Positions 49,237 through 57,721 of a stretch of DNA of 64,000 nt are shown here, one piece after another. A model generated the notes under the pieces. The model did no database searches. It had not been told where the DNA came from and worked only from the letters and a program-made list of their open reading frames with translations. Position 1 is the first letter of the stretch. Each line of letters starts with the position of its first letter. This DNA comes from Sphingomonadaceae bacterium OTU29LAMAA1 (GTDB lineage Bacteria > Pseudomonadota > Alphaproteobacteria > Sphingomonadales > Sphingomonadaceae): the NCBI GenBank assembly GCA_024072375.1, contig CP099617.1:601001-665000 (forward strand), given 5' to 3'. A program made the position numbers and the translations under genes.

Positions 49237-51291
49237 TTACCAGATCTTGATGCGGTCGGCGGGCGCGAGATAGTATTTCTGACCCGGCTTCACGTCGAAC
49301 GCCGGATACCAGGCGTCCATGTTGCGCACGACATAGGCACGCCACTGGCCCGGCGTGTGCGGATCGGTGGTCAGCTGGTTCTTGATCGACGCCTCGCGTG
49401 CCTTGGTCTGCCAGACCTGGCCGAAGCCCATGAAGAAGCGCTGGTCGCCGGTGAAGCCGTCGAGCACCGGTGCCTTCTTGCCCTTCAACGACAGCTTGTA
49501 GGCGTCATAGGCGACGTTGATGCCAGCGAGGTCGGCCATGTTCTCGCCCAGCGTCAGATTGCCGTTGACCTTGCTGCCGGGGATCGGTTCGTAGGCACCG
49601 TATTGCGCGACGACCTTGTCGGTCAGCGCACCGAAGCGCTTGACGTCCTCCGCCGTCCACCAGTCGGCGAAATTACCCTTCGGATCGAACTTGCGGCCCT
49701 GATCGTCGAAGTGATGGCTCAGCTCGTGGCCGATCACCGCGCCGATCGCGCCATAGTTCACCGCCGGATCGGCGTTGGGGTCGAAGAACGGCGGCTGCAG
49801 GATCGCGGCCGGGAAAACGACCTCGTTCATCAGCGGATTGGCGTAGGCGTTGACCGTCTGCGGAGTCATGAACCATTCGGCGCGATCGACCGGCCTGCCG
49901 ATCTTGTCGAGCTGACGCTTGTATTCGAACTCCGCGACGCGGTCGGCGTTGCCGAGCACGTCGCCCTTCACCACGCGCAGGTTGGTATAGTCGCGGAACT
50001 TGTCGGGGTAGCCGATCTTGGGCGTGAACGCCGCCAGCTTCGCGCGCGCCTTCACCTTGGTTTCGGGGGCCATCCATTCCAGCTTGGCGAGACGGGCATC
50101 CATCGCGCTGATCAGGTTGCGGACCAGCTCGTCGGCCTTCGCCTTGGCCTCGGGCGGGAAATACTTCTGGACGTAGACCTGGCCGACCGCCTCACCCAGA
50201 CTGCCGTTGACCAGGTCGACGCCGCGCTTCCAGCGCTCCTTCAACTGCGGCGTGCCCGACAGGGTCGTGCCGTAGAACGCGAACTGCGTGTTGACGAAAT
50301 TCGACGACAGCAATGGTGCGGCGTTCGAGATGGTGTGGAACGCCAGATATTCCTTCCACACCGGTAGCGGCGTGGCGGCGACGATCTTGGCGGTCGCGGT
50401 CAGCGTCGAAGGCTGGCCGACGATCACGCGCGTCTGCGCGCCGAGGCCCTGCGCGGCGAGCATCGCCTTCCAGTCGAAGCCCGGCATCGCGGTGGCGAGC
50501 TGCGCCACCTCCATCGGGTTATAGCCCTTTTCGACCTGACGCAGTTCGGCGCGCTCCCAGTGCACCTGCGCGATGCTCTTCTCGAGGTCGAAGATGCGCT
50601 GTGCCGCGCCCTGTGAGTCGGGCTGGCCGGCCATGCGCAGCATGTCGGCGATGTAGGCGACGTATTTGGTGCGCGCCTCGGCGAACTTGGGATCGTCCTT
50701 CAGGAAGTAATCGCGGTCCGGCAGGCCGATGCCGCCCTGGCCAAGATAGACGGCGTAGACGGTGTTGTCCTTCAGGTCCTGCTGCACGCCGGCGCCGATC
50801 GGCACGTCGATGCCGTGCATCGTCGCTTCGCCGAACGCCTTGGCGAGATCGGCCTGCGTGTTGATCGCAGCGATCTTGGCAAGATACGGCTTCAGCGGCG
50901 CGGCGCCGGCAGCCTCGATCTTGGCGACGTCCATGAAGCTGGCGTAGGTATCGCCGATCTTGGCCGACACCGGATCGCCGCCGGGATTGGCGGCCGAGCC
51001 TTCGATCACCGCGCGGGTCCGTTCGTCGGACAGGTTGCGCAGGATCGCGAAGCCGCCCCAGCTGGAACGCTCGGCAGGAATCTCGGTGCGGGCCATCCAC
51101 GCGCCGTTGACGTAATTGTAGAAGTCGTTGCCGGGCAGGACAGCCTTGTCCATCGCGGTCAGATCGACACCGAAGTCACCGAGCTGCGGCTTGCCGGGGA
51201 CCGGCGCGGCCGTCGTGGCTGCGGTCTGGGCGTAGACGGCGCCGGTTGCGGCGGAGGCGAGCAGAAGAGCGGCGATAACCGTATTGCGCAT
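49237..51291 (-). CDS. M13-family (neprilysin-like) metallopeptidase 2
   Basis: Paralogue of the next gene, 684 residues. A signal peptide (NTVIAALLLASAATGAVYAQ), the zinc motif IGHELSHHFDDQG, GENMADLAGINVAYDAYKLS and a C-terminal RIKIW. Long blocks (AILQPPFFDPNADPAVNYG) are the same in both, which points to a tandem duplication. M13 enzymes cut oligopeptides in the periplasm or at the surface. Target unknown. Confidence 0.94.
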   Translation of the reverse strand: MRNTVIAALLLASAATGAVYAQTAATTAAPVPGKPQLGDFGVDLTAMDKAVLPGNDFYNYVNGAWMARTEIPAERSSWGGFAILRNLSDERTRAVIEGSAANPGGDPVSAKIGDTYASFMDVAKIEAAGAAPLKPYLAKIAAINTQADLAKAFGEATMHGIDVPIGAGVQQDLKDNTVYAVYLGQGGIGLPDRDYFLKDDPKFAEARTKYVAYIADMLRMAGQPDSQGAAQRIFDLEKSIAQVHWERAELRQVEKGYNPMEVAQLATAMPGFDWKAMLAAQGLGAQTRVIVGQPSTLTATAKIVAATPLPVWKEYLAFHTISNAAPLLSSNFVNTQFAFYGTTLSGTPQLKERWKRGVDLVNGSLGEAVGQVYVQKYFPPEAKAKADELVRNLISAMDARLAKLEWMAPETKVKARAKLAAFTPKIGYPDKFRDYTNLRVVKGDVLGNADRVAEFEYKRQLDKIGRPVDRAEWFMTPQTVNAYANPLMNEVVFPAAILQPPFFDPNADPAVNYGAIGAVIGHELSHHFDDQGRKFDPKGNFADWWTAEDVKRFGALTDKVVAQYGAYEPIPGSKVNGNLTLGENMADLAGINVAYDAYKLSLKGKKAPVLDGFTGDQRFFMGFGQVWQTKAREASIKNQLTTDPHTPGQWRAYVVRNMDAWYPAFDVKPGQKYYLAPADRIKIW

Positions 51292-51351
51292 CGAGTATCC
51301 TTGGGAAAACGACTCTGGATGCGCGGTGTTGTAATCAGTTAAAACGGCTCG

Positions 51352-51927
51352 TCAAATATGGTTTCCGTTGTGACGATGTCGCCACTTGCGCGCGATCCAC
51401 AGCCGCCAGCCGAGTGCCGTCAGCGCGTAGCCCAGCACAGCGCAGACGGTGGTGAGGACGATCAGGCCCAGCCCGAACGCCGGCCCCTGCGACCAGAGCC
51501 AGTCGAGCGCTCCGGTGAGCCATTGGAGCCAGCCGGTAGCCGCCTGTGTGACCGGCTGGGTAATCGCGGGCGCGTCGCTCCGCAGCAGCCACGTGCCGAT
51601 ACGGTATGCAACATACCAGAGGAACGGCGTCGTCAGCGGGTTGGTGATGAAGGTCGTCAGTGCCGCGACCGGCACGTTCGCCCGGAACGGCAACGCGAAC
51701 AGCGCGGCGATGGCGATCTGCGCGACCGGGAACAGGAAGCCCGCGACCATCCCGAGCGCCACGCCGCGCGGAACAGAGCGGCGATTGAAGCGCCACAGGC
51801 CGGGTTCCATCACGCGATGCGCGACGGGACGCAGCAAGCGGTTTGATTCCATCGATTCGCGCGTCGGCATGTTGCGCCGGCACCATGCGATACTCTTGTG
51901 GAACATGCCCGGCGCTGTGGCGACCAT
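51352..51927 (-). CDS. DUF2062 membrane protein
   Basis: A 191-residue membrane protein of the DUF2062 family. After RRSVPRGVALGMVAGFLFPV come hydrophobic segments (QIAIAALFALPF, ALTTFITNPLTTPFLWYVAY) and a C-terminal helix (FGLGLIVLTTVCAVLGYAL). The PRGVALGxxxGFxxP and TNPLTTPFLWY motifs mark the family; no function is established. The start at 51927 shares an A with the smpB stop (TGATG), so it is translated coupled to smpB; an ATG at 51906 is an alternative. Confidence 0.85.
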   Translation of the reverse strand: MVATAPGMFHKSIAWCRRNMPTRESMESNRLLRPVAHRVMEPGLWRFNRRSVPRGVALGMVAGFLFPVAQIAIAALFALPFRANVPVAALTTFITNPLTTPFLWYVAYRIGTWLLRSDAPAITQPVTQAATGWLQWLTGALDWLWSQGPAFGLGLIVLTTVCAVLGYALTALGWRLWIARKWRHRHNGNHI

Positions 51928-52409
51928 CAGCCCCGGTCGCGCATGATGCGACCGGCTTCGCGCTTCCACTCGCGCTCCTTGATCGCGGCGCGCTTGTCGT
52001 GATCCTTGCGACCCTTGGCCAATGCCAGTTCCACCTTCGCGCGCCCTCGCCCGTTAAAATAAACACTAAGCGGCACAAGGGTCATCCCCTCGCGCGCGAC
52101 GGCGCCGTGGAGCTTGCTTATCTCGCGTTCGTGAAGCAGCAATTTACGGGGACGCTTCGCTTCGTGATTGAAACGGTTGCCGTGACTGAATTCGGGGACG
52201 TTGGCGTTGACCAGCCAGACGATGCCATCGCGCACCTCGGCATAGCTCTCGGCGATGCTGCCCTCGCCGAAGCGGAGCGACTTCACCTCGGTGCCGGTGA
52301 GCGCGATCCCCGCCTCGTAGACGGTGTCGATGGTGTATTCGAACCGCGCCTTGCGGTTCTCGGCGACGATCTTCTTCTTGTCGAAGGTGGCGGGTTTGGG
52401 ACGCGACAT
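51927..52409 (-). CDS. smpB: SsrA-binding protein SmpB
   Basis: A 160-residue tmRNA partner in ribosome rescue. Motifs: [38 protein letters not shown], and the basic C-terminal tail ([20 protein letters not shown]). The tmRNA gene itself is not seen in the window. It lies about 110 bp after dapA on the same strand. Confidence 0.95.
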   Translation of the reverse strand: MSRPKPATFDKKKIVAENRKARFEYTIDTVYEAGIALTGTEVKSLRFGEGSIAESYAEVRDGIVWLVNANVPEFSHGNRFNHEAKRPRKLLLHEREISKLHGAVAREGMTLVPLSVYFNGRGRAKVELALAKGRKDHDKRAAIKEREWKREAGRIMRDRG

Positions 52410-52490
52410 GTGGGGGCGATGTAGGGGGTGATGGGGGGCAAGGGAAGCGGGAGGCGGTTATTCCTGCCAGAGGCAGATCGTGACAGACAT

Positions 52491-52513
52491 TCCTCCCCCG
52501 CAAGGGGGGAAGG
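52491..52513 (-). terminator. GC-rich hairpin after dapA
   Basis: TCC-T-CCCCC-GCAA-GGGGGG-A-AGGA forms a strong stem with a GCAA tetraloop (reverse complement TTGC on the dapA strand) just beyond the dapA stop. There is no T-tract, so it may only partly separate dapA from smpB. Confidence 0.4.
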
Positions 52514-52519
52514 ACTTGG

Positions 52520-53404
52520 TCAGATCAGGCCGGCATGTGCCAGCGCCGCTTCTACTGCCGCACGCGAGCTTTCGGAGGGCCACGTCATCGGCAGGCGGAT
52601 ACCCTTGGGAAAATCGGCCCGTACGCGGGTCATGGCGTATTTCACCGGACCGGGCGATGCGTCGGTGAAGAGCGCGTCGTGCAGGGGGTAGAGCCTGTCC
52701 TGCAATGCCAATGCCTTCTTGAAATCTCCCGACTGACAGGCAACCTGAAACTCTGCGCACAGGCGGGGCGCGACGTTGGCGGAGACGGAGATGCAGCCCC
52801 TGCCCCCCATCGCGTTGAAGGCCAGCGCCATGTCGTCGTTGCCCGACAGCTGTATGAAGTCGGGGCCGCACGCCTCGCGGTGGGCGGAGACCCGCGCGAT
52901 CGCCCCGCTGGCGTCCTTCACCGCGACGAATACCTTGGGAAAGGCATTGACGATCCGAGCCATCGTGGCGGGCTGGATATCGGTCACTGTGCGTGCCGGC
53001 ACGTTGTAGAGGACGATCGGGAGTTCGGCGGTTTCCGCCAGTCGGGCGAAGTGCTGGTAGATGCCGTCCTGGCTCGGCCGATTATAATAGGGGGGGACCA
53101 TCAGCGCGGCGTCGGCACCGGCGTCGCGGGCGCGGGCAATATTGGCGGCGGCGACGACCGTGTCGTTCGATCCTGCCCCGGCGATCACCGGCACGCGGCC
53201 CGCCGCCTGATCGACGCACACCCGGACGATGCCGAAATGCTCGTCGGCGGTGAGCGTCGCCGCTTCTCCGGTGGTGCCGCAGGGAACGAGCGCCGACGAT
53301 CCTTCGGCAATCTGCCAGTCGACCAGCGCGCGGTAAGCAGCCTCGTCGAACATGCCGTCATCGGCGAATGGCGTGACGAGGGCGGGGATGGAACCTGAAA
53401 ACAT
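52520..53404 (-). CDS. dapA: 4-hydroxy-tetrahydrodipicolinate synthase
   Basis: Condenses pyruvate with aspartate semialdehyde in lysine and diaminopimelate synthesis; 294 residues. Hallmarks: SIPALVTPF at the start, the GTTGEAATL loop, the tyrosine motif IVLYNVPARTV and the Schiff-base lysine in FVAVKDASG. The start is the ATG at 53404; the frame runs open for a further 700 codons antisense to the transglycosylase gene but that is not coding. It diverges from slt across 78 bp. Confidence 0.95.
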   Translation of the reverse strand: MFSGSIPALVTPFADDGMFDEAAYRALVDWQIAEGSSALVPCGTTGEAATLTADEHFGIVRVCVDQAAGRVPVIAGAGSNDTVVAAANIARARDAGADAALMVPPYYNRPSQDGIYQHFARLAETAELPIVLYNVPARTVTDIQPATMARIVNAFPKVFVAVKDASGAIARVSAHREACGPDFIQLSGNDDMALAFNAMGGRGCISVSANVAPRLCAEFQVACQSGDFKKALALQDRLYPLHDALFTDASPGPVKYAMTRVRADFPKGIRLPMTWPSESSRAAVEAALAHAGLI

Positions 53405-53482
53405 GAGGTAATTCGCGCTCCTGCTGCGCCGGGACGGGTTTTCGTTCAGGACAGATACGGGTGGAGGCCGTATGATGTCCAC

Positions 53483-55507
53483 ATGCACCCAGCCACGCTT
53501 CCGATCGGCCTCCTTCTCGCCACCTTCGCCAGCGTCACCGCGGCTCCCGTCCAGATGCAGGTTCAGCCCGTTCCGCAAGCCGCGGATCAGGATCAGCTGG
53601 ACCGCTATCGTACGCAGATGGCGAACATGTCGCCGCGGGCGCCACAGAACCCCGCCGATGGCGCGATCGCCGCATCGATCGCGCAGTGGAAGGCGATCGG
53701 GCAGACCGATGCGCTGCCGTTCGACAGCTATGCCGGGTTCCTGATGGCGCATCCCGGCTGGCCGAGCGAAGCCGCCAACCGGCGCGCGGCGGAGCGGCAG
53801 GCGGCGAACGCTTCGCCGGCCAATGCCATCGCCTATTTCACCCGCTTCCCCCCGCTCGGCGGTGCCGGCCTGGTCGCGCAGGCGCGGGCGTTTCAGGCGG
53901 TCGGACGCATGCCGGAGGCGCAGGCCGCGGCGCGGGCTTCGTGGCGCAAGGGCGGGTTGTCGGCGAACGACGAGGCGACTGTGCTGAGCGGCTTTGCGGG
54001 CGCGCTGACCCCTGACGATCACGATGCGCGAATGGATGCGCTGCTCTGGCAGAGCGCGACCGGCGTCGCCGGGCGGCAGATCGCATACACCAGCCCCGCA
54101 CGCCGTCCGATATTCGAGGCGCGGCTGGCGTTCCGGACCAACGCGGCGAACGCTGCCGACCTCGCGATGCGCACGCAGGATCAGTATGCTAATGATCCGG
54201 GCTATGTCGCCGATCGGGCGATATGGCTGCGGAATTCCGGCGCTTCGCCGACGGCGCGGTCGTGGCTGGCGCGGCCGCGGGCGCTCGCCAATCGACCCGG
54301 CGATGTCGAGAAATGGTATGAGGTGCTGCTGATCAATGCGCGCGGTGCGCAGGCGGACAGCCAGTATCAGGTCGCCTACGATATCGCGCGACAGGTCGAC
54401 GACGCCTACCCCGCCGGCACCGACGTATCGACCAAGCCCTATGGCGAGCGCGACGATTACACGAGCCTCGTCTGGCTCGCCGGGCAGGTCGCGATGAAGC
54501 AGTTGGGTCGACCGGCGGACGCGATGGTGATGTTCGAGCGCTACGGCCGCGGCAGCCAAGCGCCGCAGACGCGGGCGAAGGGATTCTATTGGGCGGGCCG
54601 CGCGGCGGAGGCAGCGAACAAGTCGGCGGAGGCGGCGAATTACTACGCTCGCGCCGGGGGCTATCGCGACCAATTCTACGGTCAGCTGGCGCTGGAACGG
54701 ACCGGCAAAGCGCTGGTGGCACCGCCGACGATCGGCGCGCCGGCGATCGCGCCTGCGGTGCGACAGGCGTTCGCCAACCGCGAGACGGTGCGGGCAGTAC
54801 GGTTCCTGGGGCAGATCGGCAGCTGGCAGGACCAGACGGCCTTCGTCCGCCAGATCGCGGCGCAGGCGACGAGCGACACCGATCACCTGCTCGCCGCCGA
54901 ACTGTCGCGCGAGATCAACCGGCCCGATCTGGGCGTGATGGTCGGCCGCAGCGCGATGCAGAATGGGCTGAGCGACTATTCTGCGGCGGGCTTTCCGACT
55001 GTGAGCGTGCCGGCCGGGTATGAGGACAATTGGACGCTGATCCACGCCATCGCGCGGCAGGAGAGCCAATTCGACAAGACCGCGGTCAGCCATGCCGGTG
55101 CGCGTGGGCTGATGCAGCTGATGCCTGCCACTGCGCGCGAACAATCGGGCAAGATTGGCATTTCCTACAATCCGTCGGCACTCACGAGCGATCCCAATTT
55201 GTCGATTATGCTGGGGTCGAGCTATTTTCAGCGGATCTTCGGCATCTATGGCAGTTATCCGCTGGCCATCGCTGCTTACAACGCCGGTGGTGGCAACGTG
55301 AACAAGTGGCTGCGCGCCAATGGCGATCCGCGCACTGGCGGGGTCGACATGGTCGACTGGATAGAGGCGATTCCCTATATGGAGACGCGAAACTACGTGC
55401 AGCGCGTGCTGGAAAATGCGGTGGTCTACGACCTCATCAATCCGGGCCGCGCGAAGAGCCGGGGGCCGGCGAACCTCAGCTGGTATCTGGGCAAGCGTCC
55501 GGGCTGA
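53483..55507 (+). CDS. slt: Soluble lytic murein transglycosylase
   Basis: Peptidoglycan lytic enzyme of 674 residues. A signal peptide is followed by a long alpha-helical superhelix region (about residues 40-470) and a C-terminal SLT domain with the catalytic glutamate E527 in AIARQESQFDKTAVSHAGA, then GLMQLMPATA and IAAYNAGGGNV. A GGAGG lies about 15 bases before the ATG, which is rather far. It ends 3 bp before greB. Confidence 0.93.
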   Translation: MHPATLPIGLLLATFASVTAAPVQMQVQPVPQAADQDQLDRYRTQMANMSPRAPQNPADGAIAASIAQWKAIGQTDALPFDSYAGFLMAHPGWPSEAANRRAAERQAANASPANAIAYFTRFPPLGGAGLVAQARAFQAVGRMPEAQAAARASWRKGGLSANDEATVLSGFAGALTPDDHDARMDALLWQSATGVAGRQIAYTSPARRPIFEARLAFRTNAANAADLAMRTQDQYANDPGYVADRAIWLRNSGASPTARSWLARPRALANRPGDVEKWYEVLLINARGAQADSQYQVAYDIARQVDDAYPAGTDVSTKPYGERDDYTSLVWLAGQVAMKQLGRPADAMVMFERYGRGSQAPQTRAKGFYWAGRAAEAANKSAEAANYYARAGGYRDQFYGQLALERTGKALVAPPTIGAPAIAPAVRQAFANRETVRAVRFLGQIGSWQDQTAFVRQIAAQATSDTDHLLAAELSREINRPDLGVMVGRSAMQNGLSDYSAAGFPTVSVPAGYEDNWTLIHAIARQESQFDKTAVSHAGARGLMQLMPATAREQSGKIGISYNPSALTSDPNLSIMLGSSYFQRIFGIYGSYPLAIAAYNAGGGNVNKWLRANGDPRTGGVDMVDWIEAIPYMETRNYVQRVLENAVVYDLINPGRAKSRGPANLSWYLGKRPG

Positions 55508-55510
55508 TCG

Positions 55511-55996
55511 GTGGAACAACGGCCGAATTACATCACGCCGGCGGGTTATGCGACGCTGAGCGCCGAATACCAGCAGCTGTTCGGCACCGAGCGCCCGGCT
55601 CTGGTCGAAACGATCGCCTGGGCAGCGGGCAACGGCGACCGGTCCGAGAACGGCGACTATATCTACGGCCGCAAGCGATTGCGCGAGATCGACCGGCGAC
55701 TGGGCTGGCTGTCCAGGCGAATGAAGGCGGCCAAAGTCGTCGATCCTGCAAAGTCACAGGACCGCAATCGGGTGTGGTTCGGCGCGACGGTGACGATCGC
55801 GGACGAGGACAACAACCAGCGCGTGCTGACTCTCGTCGGCGACGACGAGGCTGAGGCCGGTTCGGGTCGGATCGGATGGAATGCCCCGATCGCACGGGCA
55901 TTGCGCGGGTCAACCGCGGGCGACCTGCGGCGGGTGGTACTGCCCGCGGGCGAGAAGGAATATGAGGTGATTGCCATAACTTACCCGGCGGAGTGA
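55511..55996 (+). CDS. greB: Transcription elongation factor GreB
   Basis: A 161-residue Gre factor that rescues backtracked RNA polymerase by transcript cleavage. The N-terminal coiled coil has the acidic tip (NGDRSENGDYIYGRKRLREID), and the C-terminal FKBP-like domain ends GEKEYEVIAITY. It starts with GTG at 55511, immediately after slt. GreB rather than GreA is indicated by length and the DYIYGRKRLREIDRR segment. Confidence 0.92.
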   Translation: MEQRPNYITPAGYATLSAEYQQLFGTERPALVETIAWAAGNGDRSENGDYIYGRKRLREIDRRLGWLSRRMKAAKVVDPAKSQDRNRVWFGATVTIADEDNNQRVLTLVGDDEAEAGSGRIGWNAPIARALRGSTAGDLRRVVLPAGEKEYEVIAITYPAE

Positions 55997-56022
55997 GGAA
56001 CGCTGAGCCCCTCTGCCCGGTT
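55997..56022 (+). promoter_or_regulatory. Possible EcfG-type (general stress) promoter
   Basis: GGAAC at 55997-56001 and GGTT at 56019-56022, separated by 17 bp, match the alphaproteobacterial EcfG consensus GGAAC-N16/17-CGTT with one mismatch. It overlaps the greB stop and would transcribe the small acidic protein gene that starts at 56047. Confidence 0.42.
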
Positions 56023-56046
56023 ATTGACGGCAGAAGGAGAGCGATC

Positions 56047-56289
56047 ATGGCCGAGACTCCACGCACCGAGACTGCCCGCGACAACGACGACACCGATCTG
56101 ATCGAGGGCATGATCCCGGCCGGCGATGCCGTGGCCGGATCGAGCGGCGGCAGGCTGGCGCAGGACGTCGGCAGCAAGGACGACCTGACTCGCTCAATCG
56201 ACGATCCGGAAGCACACGAGCGGGTCACCAAACAGGACGACGTGAACCACGGTCAGGCACGTCCGGCGGATCGCGGGCCGAACCGCTGA
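56047..56289 (+). CDS. Small acidic, probably disordered protein
   Basis: An 80-residue hydrophilic protein, rich in Asp, Glu, Arg and Gly, without a signal peptide or hydrophobic core (DNDDTDLIEGMIPAGDAV, SIDDPEAHERVTKQDD). The ribosome site AAGGAG seven bases before the ATG is one of the best in the window, which supports real translation. A possible EcfG-type promoter lies upstream. Its make-up is like small stress-induced proteins of alphaproteobacteria, but I cannot name a family. Confidence 0.72.
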   Translation: MAETPRTETARDNDDTDLIEGMIPAGDAVAGSSGGRLAQDVGSKDDLTRSIDDPEAHERVTKQDDVNHGQARPADRGPNR

Positions 56290-56342
56290 CGCAGAACGCT
56301 TAGCGGTTGACCGGATGCGCCCGGCCCGCGAGGTTCGCGCGC

Positions 56343-57116
56343 ATGGAAGACAACAACCGCAACATCGCCCTGCTGATCGACGCCGACAATGCGTCGTGGC
56401 ACGCGATCGATCCCGTCCTAACGGTGCTGGCAGAGCTTGGCACCGTCAACATTCGCCGGGTCTACGGCAATTGGTCGAAGCCTGCGCTGAAGGGCTGGCG
56501 AGACATGACGGTAAAGCACGGTATCGAGCCGCAGCAGCAGTTCGACCTGACCAAAGGCAAGAACGCCACCGACATGAAGATGACGATCGACGCGATGGAC
56601 CTGCTGTTCCGCGGGCGGATCGGCGGTTTCGGCATCATGTCGTCGGACAGCGACTTCATGCCGCTGGCGATGCGGATCCGGCAGGATGGCATCCCGGTAT
56701 ACGGCTTCGGCAATGCCAAGACGCCCGAGGCGTTCAAGCATGCGTGCACCCGCTTCATCGATGTCGGCGCGCTGGTGAGCGAGGCGAAGGCGGAAATCGT
56801 GGTGGCTGCGCCTGCCAGACCGGCGAGCGTCGACGTGCCGATCGGCGATTCGCTGCCGCCGTCGATCGCCGTCGCCAAGACGAAGAAGCCGATCGATCCC
56901 GAGCTGATCGCCCTGCTGATCGATGCCTATCAATCGGTGAAGCGCGACGAGAAGGGCTATGTCAGCGTTTCCAAAATGGGCCAGCTAGCCGGCAACCGGT
57001 CGAGCTTCGACACCCGGAATTACGGTTATCAGCGGTTGTCGGACCTGATCCTTGCGGTGCCGAACTTCCAGTCCGAGCGGCGGCCCGACGGGGTGTACGT
57101 CAAGCGGGTGCGCTAG
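56343..57116 (+). CDS. NYN domain protein with C-terminal LOTUS/OST-HTH domain
   Basis: A 257-residue protein with a PIN-like NYN ribonuclease domain at about residues 8-150 (ALLIDADNASW, KGKNATDMKMTIDAMDLL, IMSSDSDFMPLAMRIR carry the expected metal-binding aspartates) and a C-terminal OST-HTH/LOTUS-type RNA-binding domain (about 185-257: IALLIDAYQSVKRDEKGYVSVSKMG-like). It should bind or cut RNA; the target is unknown. The ATG at 56343 is taken from the start of the conserved domain. Confidence 0.87.
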   Translation: MEDNNRNIALLIDADNASWHAIDPVLTVLAELGTVNIRRVYGNWSKPALKGWRDMTVKHGIEPQQQFDLTKGKNATDMKMTIDAMDLLFRGRIGGFGIMSSDSDFMPLAMRIRQDGIPVYGFGNAKTPEAFKHACTRFIDVGALVSEAKAEIVVAAPARPASVDVPIGDSLPPSIAVAKTKKPIDPELIALLIDAYQSVKRDEKGYVSVSKMGQLAGNRSSFDTRNYGYQRLSDLILAVPNFQSERRPDGVYVKRVR

Positions 57117-57148
57117 GCTGGTCTGTGGTGGCGTGATAGGGTGATCGC

Positions 57149-57721
57149 ATGACGGAGATGAGTCCTTTGGTAACCGCTCCCGAGAGGGTCAAGTTGCGCG
57201 TCGAGGACTATCGGCGGCTGGATGAGGCTGGGGCGTTCAAGGCATATGGCAAGACCGAGTTGCTTGACGGCGATATTGTTTACATGAATGCGCAATATCG
57301 CCCCCACGCGCGTATTAAATCGCGGTTGCATGTGCGTATTTCGCAAGCGCTGTCCCGTATTGGAAGTTCGTTCGAGGCGCTGGTCGAGAGCTCGGTAGCG
57401 ATGCCGCCCAACAACGTGCCCGAACCTGATATCGCCCTGACCGCCGAACCCGAGGGTGACGGTCTGATCCCCCTCGCCTCCCTCGCCATCGTGGTCGAGG
57501 TGGCGGATTCGACGCTGGAGAACGACCTCGGCCGCAAGCAGGCGATCTATGCCGAGGCTGCGGTGCCGGAATATTGGGTCGTGGATGTCCAAGGCGAGGT
57601 GATCCACCAACTATGGCAGCCTGCGGGCACCGCCTATACGGAAGGTCGGCAGATCACATTCGGCGATCCCATCACCTCCATGGCGATCCCCGGCCTGACC
57701 GTGGCAACCGACCGGCTGTAA
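57149..57721 (+). CDS. Uma2-family putative restriction-like endonuclease
   Basis: A 190-residue Uma2 (DUF820) protein with a PD-(D/E)XK-like core: VPEPDIALTAEP and LAIVVEVADSTLENDLGRK carry the expected Asp, Glu and Lys. The family is abundant in cyanobacteria and scattered elsewhere, often in mobile or accessory contexts; its role is not established. It lies 32 bp after the NYN gene and abuts the convergent kinase gene by a single base. Confidence 0.86.
   Translation: MTEMSPLVTAPERVKLRVEDYRRLDEAGAFKAYGKTELLDGDIVYMNAQYRPHARIKSRLHVRISQALSRIGSSFEALVESSVAMPPNNVPEPDIALTAEPEGDGLIPLASLAIVVEVADSTLENDLGRKQAIYAEAAVPEYWVVDVQGEVIHQLWQPAGTAYTEGRQITFGDPITSMAIPGLTVATDRL

Noticed and set aside
53405..55519. 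A 700-codon upstream extension of dapA
   Set aside because: It is antisense to slt and lies upstream of the clear DapA start. No domain is visible.
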